Below the pieces are notes generated by a model, which worked only from the letters and a program-made list of their open reading frames with translations, did no database searches and was not told the DNA's origin. Positions 60,080 to 64,000 of a DNA stretch of 64,000 nt are shown here, piece by piece; the stretch's first letter is position 1; each line of letters begins with the position of its first letter. Position numbers and translations under genes: made by a program. The DNA comes from JALEFZ01 sp039817415 (GTDB lineage: Bacteria > Bacteroidota > Bacteroidia > J057), in assembly GCA_039817415.1 (NCBI GenBank), contig JBCBVV010000005.1, forward strand, positions 1 to 64,000. Direction: 5' to 3'.

Positions 60080-61567
60080 ATGCTAAAGCAAAACCAGCAG
60101 CTTAAGCTTCTTCAGAAAATTTCACCTCAACAGATTCAGTTTATCAAACTGCTTCAGGTTCCTACGGCGAGTCTTGAGCAAAGGATAAAAGAAGAACTTG
60201 AGAAAAACCCTGCTTTGGAAGACCTTCAAATGGGATTTGGTGAAGAAACTGGCCCCAAAAACGAATACGAGGATTTAGATAAGAAAGACGGAGAGGAAAC
60301 TACCTCCAAGGATGATACACAAGACTTCAGTATAGAGGAATATCTTGCCAGTGATGGCTATGATTATAGGACACGCCTACCTCAAGGAGGGGATGATGAT
60401 GAGGACGATTACGAAGCACCTATGGTCCAAATGAAGACCCTCTACGACTCTATGATGGAGCAGTTCTCATTGGTCAATGTAACCGATGAAGAACGGATGA
60501 TTGGAGAGCATATCATAGGTAATATTGATGAAGATGGTTATCTAAGAGGAAGAGGTAATGTAGATCCTGTAAAAGCGATCGTCAATTACATGGCCTTTAG
60601 CCAAAATATATCCATCAAAATCGAGCAGGTGGAAAAAATGCTTGGGCAAATCCAAAAGTTCGACCCGCCAGGCGTAGGAGCTAGAAGCCTACAGGAATGC
60701 CTACTTCTTCAACTCTATCGCAAAGAGCCCAGTCCAGAGGTGGATCTCGCCATTCAGGTGATCGAAAAGTATTTTGAAGAGTTTACAAAAAAACACTTTT
60801 CCAAGCTTCGTTCCCGTCTCAGCATGACCGAGCAGGAGCTAAAAGAGGTCTATACAATTATTGTCAAGCTGAATCCCAAACCCGGGGAATCTCAGTCTAT
60901 TGTCAAACACGAATACATCATTCCCGACTTCATTCTGAGTACAGAGAATGAAAAAATCAACATTCGCCTGAACTCCAGGAATGCACCGGATCTTAAAGTC
61001 AGTCGCTCCTATGTGAATATGTATCAGGAGTACAAGGGCATGGGCAAAGGCAAAAAAGATCCCAAAGTAAAGGAAACCCTTGACTTCGTGAAACAACGAA
61101 TCGAAGCTGCCCAGTGGTTCATTGACGCCATTCGCCAACGACAATTTACCCTCCTGAATACCATGGAGACCATCGCTCGAAAACAAGAAGCTTTCTTCTT
61201 ATCCGGTGGAGAAGAGAAGAAACTTCGACCGATGATCCTCAAAGACATTGCCGAAGAAATCGGAATGGACATCTCTACCGTTAGCCGTGTCGCCAATTCG
61301 AAATTCGTTCAGACGGATTTTGGCATCTATCCTCTTAAATTTTTCTTTACAGAAGGAATTGAAACTGAGGATGGTATGGTATCCAATAGAGAGGTAAAAG
61401 CTGCTTTGGAAGAAATTATCTCAGCAGAATCCAAAAGAAAACCCTTATCAGATGATAAGATTGCAGCCATTCTGAAAGAAAAAGGCTACAATATTGCCCG
61501 AAGAACGGTCGCCAAATACCGCGAACAATTAGGCGTTCCAGTGGCAAGGCTGCGAAAAGAAGTATGA
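60080..61567 (+). CDS. rpoN: RNA polymerase sigma-54 factor
   Basis: A 495-residue sigma-54. Region I is the Gln/Leu-rich N-terminus (MLKQNQQLKLLQKISPQQIQ) that contacts activators. An acidic region II follows (about 55-120, DDEDDYEAP). The core-binding region includes FDPPGVGARSLQECLLLQ. The HTH region is around DIAEEIGMDISTVSRVANSKF, and the RpoN box is ARRTVAKYRE near the C-terminus. It directs transcription from -12/-24 promoters and needs AAA activators, none of which is in this window. It is a single-gene unit with a strong Shine-Dalgarno and its own terminator. Confidence 0.97.
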   Translation: MLKQNQQLKLLQKISPQQIQFIKLLQVPTASLEQRIKEELEKNPALEDLQMGFGEETGPKNEYEDLDKKDGEETTSKDDTQDFSIEEYLASDGYDYRTRLPQGGDDDEDDYEAPMVQMKTLYDSMMEQFSLVNVTDEERMIGEHIIGNIDEDGYLRGRGNVDPVKAIVNYMAFSQNISIKIEQVEKMLGQIQKFDPPGVGARSLQECLLLQLYRKEPSPEVDLAIQVIEKYFEEFTKKHFSKLRSRLSMTEQELKEVYTIIVKLNPKPGESQSIVKHEYIIPDFILSTENEKINIRLNSRNAPDLKVSRSYVNMYQEYKGMGKGKKDPKVKETLDFVKQRIEAAQWFIDAIRQRQFTLLNTMETIARKQEAFFLSGGEEKKLRPMILKDIAEEIGMDISTVSRVANSKFVQTDFGIYPLKFFFTEGIETEDGMVSNREVKAALEEIISAESKRKPLSDDKIAAILKEKGYNIARRTVAKYREQLGVPVARLRKEV

Positions 61568-61587
61568 GCAGTAAAAATTTATGCTTG

Positions 61588-61618
61588 AAGGGAGTGCATC
61601 ATATGTACTCCCTTTTTT
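61588..61618 (+). terminator. intrinsic terminator after rpoN
   Basis: AAGGGAGT (61588-61595) pairs with ACTCCCTT (61607-61614), loop 11, followed by a T-run. It ends the rpoN transcript. Confidence 0.9.
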
Positions 61619-61778
61619 GTGAGAAAATGATTCCCCAACTCTTCTGATGAAAGAATAGGTCAAATACTGAAATGGAAAGGAAATAAATTATACCGAAATT
61701 CAAATATAACAGTCAATATAATATTATTCATAGCATACTGACTGCCTCGATTCGATCCAATTTCCAATTCACACGGCC

Positions 61779-62657
61779 ATGAGGAGGTTTCTCTATCTCT
61801 TTACCTTCATCTGTATTAACTTGTGCATCCTATCGACACAAGCGCAAACCATAACCGTTACTAATGCGGGAAGTAGTGAGGTAAATGGAGTATATACATT
61901 TGTAAAACTCCTCAACAGCAAACCATCCTATTCCAAAGGGATTTACAGGATTTATTGGGACAACACAAAATGGTTGATTCGGGGGAATGCTAAGACCTAT
62001 TACACCCATCAAGATGACGGTCTGATTATTCAATCCTTTGGATGGGAATTGGGAGAACATGGAGCTGTACCCTTTCCTGATTTTCAGGGGGAAGTCGTAA
62101 CCCTGGGTTTGAATTTATTAGATCTTGAGGCAGAGCCATTCGCCATAGACAAAGCAGCCCTGAGTTGGTCCCACCCAAAGTACAATCAATTAGCTGGCTT
62201 TGAGATTCAAAGAAGTGAAGATGGCCTCATTTGGAAAAAAATAGGCTTCGTACCTCCTTCATCTTCGGATGAGGACCTACATCATTATATGTTTGTAGAC
62301 CAGTATCCGCTTCCAGGTCTAGCCATTTACCGAATCAAACAGATTGATGTACAGGGGAATTTCGTCTTATCAGAAAAAGTAAGTCTCCAGATCGGGCAGA
62401 TCAGCTACCTTCACTTACTCGCCAAGCCCAACCGTACCCAATCCGAAGGTCAAATTGAAGTGGAGCTTATCAGTTCGGAAAAACTGGGCCGCCAACAACT
62501 TAATCTCCGAAATTATCAAGGTCAGGTTATCCATAGCTGGTCGGTAGAAACAGGAGTCCCTATCAAGTTAAGTCTCCCCAAACTGATGAAAGGCCTATAT
62601 ATTCTAGAGAGTAAGCCAGAACTTAATAGAATCTGGACCCATTTATTGGTCGAATAG
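61779..62657 (+). CDS. exported protein with C-terminal sorting-like domain
   Basis: A 292-residue protein with a signal peptide (MRRFLYLFTFICINLCILSTQAQ). The first domain (about 24-105) has the layout ITVTNAGSSEVNGVYTF ... YRIYWDNTKWLIRGNAKTYY, a small beta-sheet fold known from several Bacteroidota surface proteins. The second (about 125-205) is fibronectin III-like: AALSWSHPKYNQLAGFEIQRS. The tail (SLPKLMKGLYILESKP) resembles a T9SS sorting domain but lacks the usual YPNP start, so secretion by that route is uncertain. Its function is unknown. Confidence 0.68.
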   Translation: MRRFLYLFTFICINLCILSTQAQTITVTNAGSSEVNGVYTFVKLLNSKPSYSKGIYRIYWDNTKWLIRGNAKTYYTHQDDGLIIQSFGWELGEHGAVPFPDFQGEVVTLGLNLLDLEAEPFAIDKAALSWSHPKYNQLAGFEIQRSEDGLIWKKIGFVPPSSSDEDLHHYMFVDQYPLPGLAIYRIKQIDVQGNFVLSEKVSLQIGQISYLHLLAKPNRTQSEGQIEVELISSEKLGRQQLNLRNYQGQVIHSWSVETGVPIKLSLPKLMKGLYILESKPELNRIWTHLLVE

Positions 62658-62743
62658 GTACATCAAAAGCAGAACTTTTCACGAATCAACATTATTTTAT
62701 TTTTTCTCTTCCAATAATGCCATCTTTTGTTTAATTCGGCTTT

Positions 62744-63256
62744 ATGGAGAGCAATATTATCCTATACATCGCTGCCAGCCTGGATATGTACATAGCCAGA
62801 GAGAATGGAGATGTGGATTGGCTGTTTCAGGACGGCGACTATGGCTACGAGAAATTCTACAGTGAAATCGGATATACCCTCATGGGTAGCAAAACCTATG
62901 AGCAGGTTCTTTCTTTTGGGGAATGGCCCTACAAAGAAAAAATCAATTACGTCTTTACACGGGAAGCAGGGAAAGAAGATACGGACCAAGTCAAATTTTT
63001 CTCTGGGGATATCCCTTCCTTCCTCAAGAAGTTGAAGCAACAAGCCAAGGAACATATCTGGCTCATCGGTGGGGGAGAAATCATTCGCATTTGCCTTAGT
63101 GCTGACTTGGTGGATGAATTGCGCATCTTCGTACACCCTATTGTCTTGGGGAAGGGGATCCCACTTTTCATTCCTCAGGAGCAGCAGATCAATTTTCAGC
63201 TAAAGAAAGTGAACCCTTTCCCAAATGGGCTTCTCGAACTTCACTACCAAAAATAA
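62744..63256 (+). CDS. dihydrofolate reductase-family protein (RibD C-terminal type)
   Basis: A 170-residue cytosolic protein of the DHFR/RibD_C fold. It begins with IILYIAASLDMYIARENGDVDWL and has YTLMGSKTYEQVLSFGEWPY, then IWLIGGGEIIRICLSADLVDEL, which binds the NADPH pyrophosphate, and the late RIFVHPIVLGKGIPLF. Stand-alone members are common in bacteria and are usually of unknown substrate. True DHFR (FolA) motifs are absent. The stop is only 15 bases before the next gene. Confidence 0.87.
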   Translation: MESNIILYIAASLDMYIARENGDVDWLFQDGDYGYEKFYSEIGYTLMGSKTYEQVLSFGEWPYKEKINYVFTREAGKEDTDQVKFFSGDIPSFLKKLKQQAKEHIWLIGGGEIIRICLSADLVDELRIFVHPIVLGKGIPLFIPQEQQINFQLKKVNPFPNGLLELHYQK

Positions 63257-63271
63257 TCCCTAATTACTCGC

Positions 63272-64000
63272 ATGTTTCCCAGAGAAATCATTGAATACCT
63301 GCATTCTTATATCCTGGAAAAAGGCTTCGTTTACTCCAAACAGGTAGTAGCCAACTTTTATCTCAGCCTTAAAACCAAGCCCTTTGTCATACTCGCGGGT
63401 ATATCAGGAACAGGTAAATCTCAATTGGTCCGACTCTTTGCCGAGGCCTTAGGACATGGAGAACATTGCCATCTTATACCCGTCAGGCCGGACTGGTCGG
63501 ATTCTTCCTACTTATTGGGCTACAGAAATCACCAAGGGGAACTTGTTCAGGGACAATTGTGGAAGATTCTGGAAAAAGCCTATCACCATCCTGAAGTACC
63601 CCATTTTGTGTTGTTGGATGAAATGAATCTGGCTAGAGTTGAATACTACCTAAGTGAAGTCTTGAGCTTGATGGAAACAAGGAAATTTTCCTACGATAGA
63701 ATCAAAACAGAAAGCCTTCAGATACATCATGACGCTTGGCATATACCCGATAATATCTACTTCATCGGGACGGTTAATGTTGACGAAGCCAGTCAATCAT
63801 TCAGCCGCAAAGTACTGGACCGCGCCAATGTGATCGAAATGAACGACATCCACTTGGATTGGCCAGTTTTAGCCGAAACAGAGATCGAAGTCCGTGATCC
63901 TATTCCCAATGAATTCTTAAGAAGCAGGTTTATTCAGGCGAAAGACATCCCCCAAGAAGAGCGATCAAGATACAGCCATGTACTCCAGATGCTAAACCAA
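63272..64000 (+). CDS. McrB-like AAA ATPase (3' part beyond window)
   Basis: The ATG at 63272 opens a frame that stays open for 243 codons to the right edge, so the gene is truncated. It has a helical N-terminus (MFPREIIEYLHSYILEKGFV), Walker A GISGTGKS (43-50), a Walker B FVLLDEMN, then ARVEYYLSEVLSLME, and the sensor-like YFIGTVNVDEAS. This fits the AAA group of McrB, the GTP/ATP-driven motor of modification-dependent restriction and related defence systems. Partner nucleases usually follow on the same strand, which here would lie past the window edge. It begins 15 bases after the DHFR-family gene. Confidence 0.8.
   Translation, partial: MFPREIIEYLHSYILEKGFVYSKQVVANFYLSLKTKPFVILAGISGTGKSQLVRLFAEALGHGEHCHLIPVRPDWSDSSYLLGYRNHQGELVQGQLWKILEKAYHHPEVPHFVLLDEMNLARVEYYLSEVLSLMETRKFSYDRIKTESLQIHHDAWHIPDNIYFIGTVNVDEASQSFSRKVLDRANVIEMNDIHLDWPVLAETEIEVRDPIPNEFLRSRFIQAKDIPQEERSRYSHVLQMLNQ

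Noticed and set aside
1..64000. tRNA, rRNA, CRISPR, IS element, prophage
   Set aside because: No cloverleaf-like sequence, spaced repeats, transposase or phage structural genes were seen; the intergenic gaps are mostly too small to hold them.

Overview
The window reads as chromosomal DNA of a member of the Bacteroidota, most likely a Saprospiria-like marine or sludge bacterium. The reasons are: several secreted proteins with C-terminal type IX secretion (Por) sorting domains; BlaI/BlaR1-M56 pairs, one carrying a TonB-type C-terminal domain; a LolA-like pair directly after ftsK; promoters of the TAnnTTTG type; and the rarity of Shine-Dalgarno sequences. Base composition is moderate and even. 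I see no rRNA, tRNA, CRISPR array, insertion sequence or prophage. Genes are densely packed on both strands, and intrinsic terminators close many of the units.

Layout. 1-6629: a divergent amidoligase/Anbu cluster. Anbu (truncated by the window edge), alpha-E and circularly permuted ATP-grasp lie on the minus strand. A transglutaminase-DUF2126 fusion and a small protein resembling CTP-dependent riboflavin kinase lie on the plus strand. 6649-9925: a beta-propeller lipoprotein, a TPR protein and pgk. 10015-17429 (minus): a VWA-domain protein, a Wzc-like and a Wzz-like chain-length protein, and a class IV aminotransferase beside a sulfotransferase-like protein. 17663-26932 (plus): a hybrid histidine kinase, a serine beta-lactamase-like hydrolase, an overlapping hydrolase/ECF sigma/membrane-protein unit, a NIPSNAP protein, a BlaI plus BlaR1-M23 fusion pair, and a TPR protein. 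27282-35810: a CAT-like acetyltransferase, a T9SS esterase, cupin and PPOX proteins, a polyprenyl synthase, a rhomboid protease, a T9SS surface protein and a lipoprotein hydrolase. 35992-43306: ftsK, two LolA-like proteins, a lipoprotein, a TrpF-like protein and a second BlaI/BlaR1 pair with a free TonB-domain lipoprotein. 44383-47321: nth and a three-gene unit resembling the Bacillus mhq quinone-detoxification genes. 47560-58484: mostly secreted or hypothetical proteins, a threonine synthase-like enzyme, a subtilase and 3-hydroxyanthranilate dioxygenase. 58728-64000: an MBL-fold exonuclease, rpoN, a secreted protein, a DHFR-family reductase and the start of a McrB-like AAA ATPase gene.

Best leads. 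(a) The RibK-like protein coupled to the Anbu/amidoligase cluster. (b) A BlaR1 protease receptor whose extracytoplasmic part is a complete M23 (LytM) peptidase. (c) The mhq-like operon with a perfect 16-bp palindrome and a strong Shine-Dalgarno. (d) A promoter-terminator pair with no gene of its own, suggesting a roughly 125-nt RNA near 49.6-49.74 kb. (e) The aminotransferase/sulfotransferase pair. All functional statements are from reading the sequence; no searches were run.
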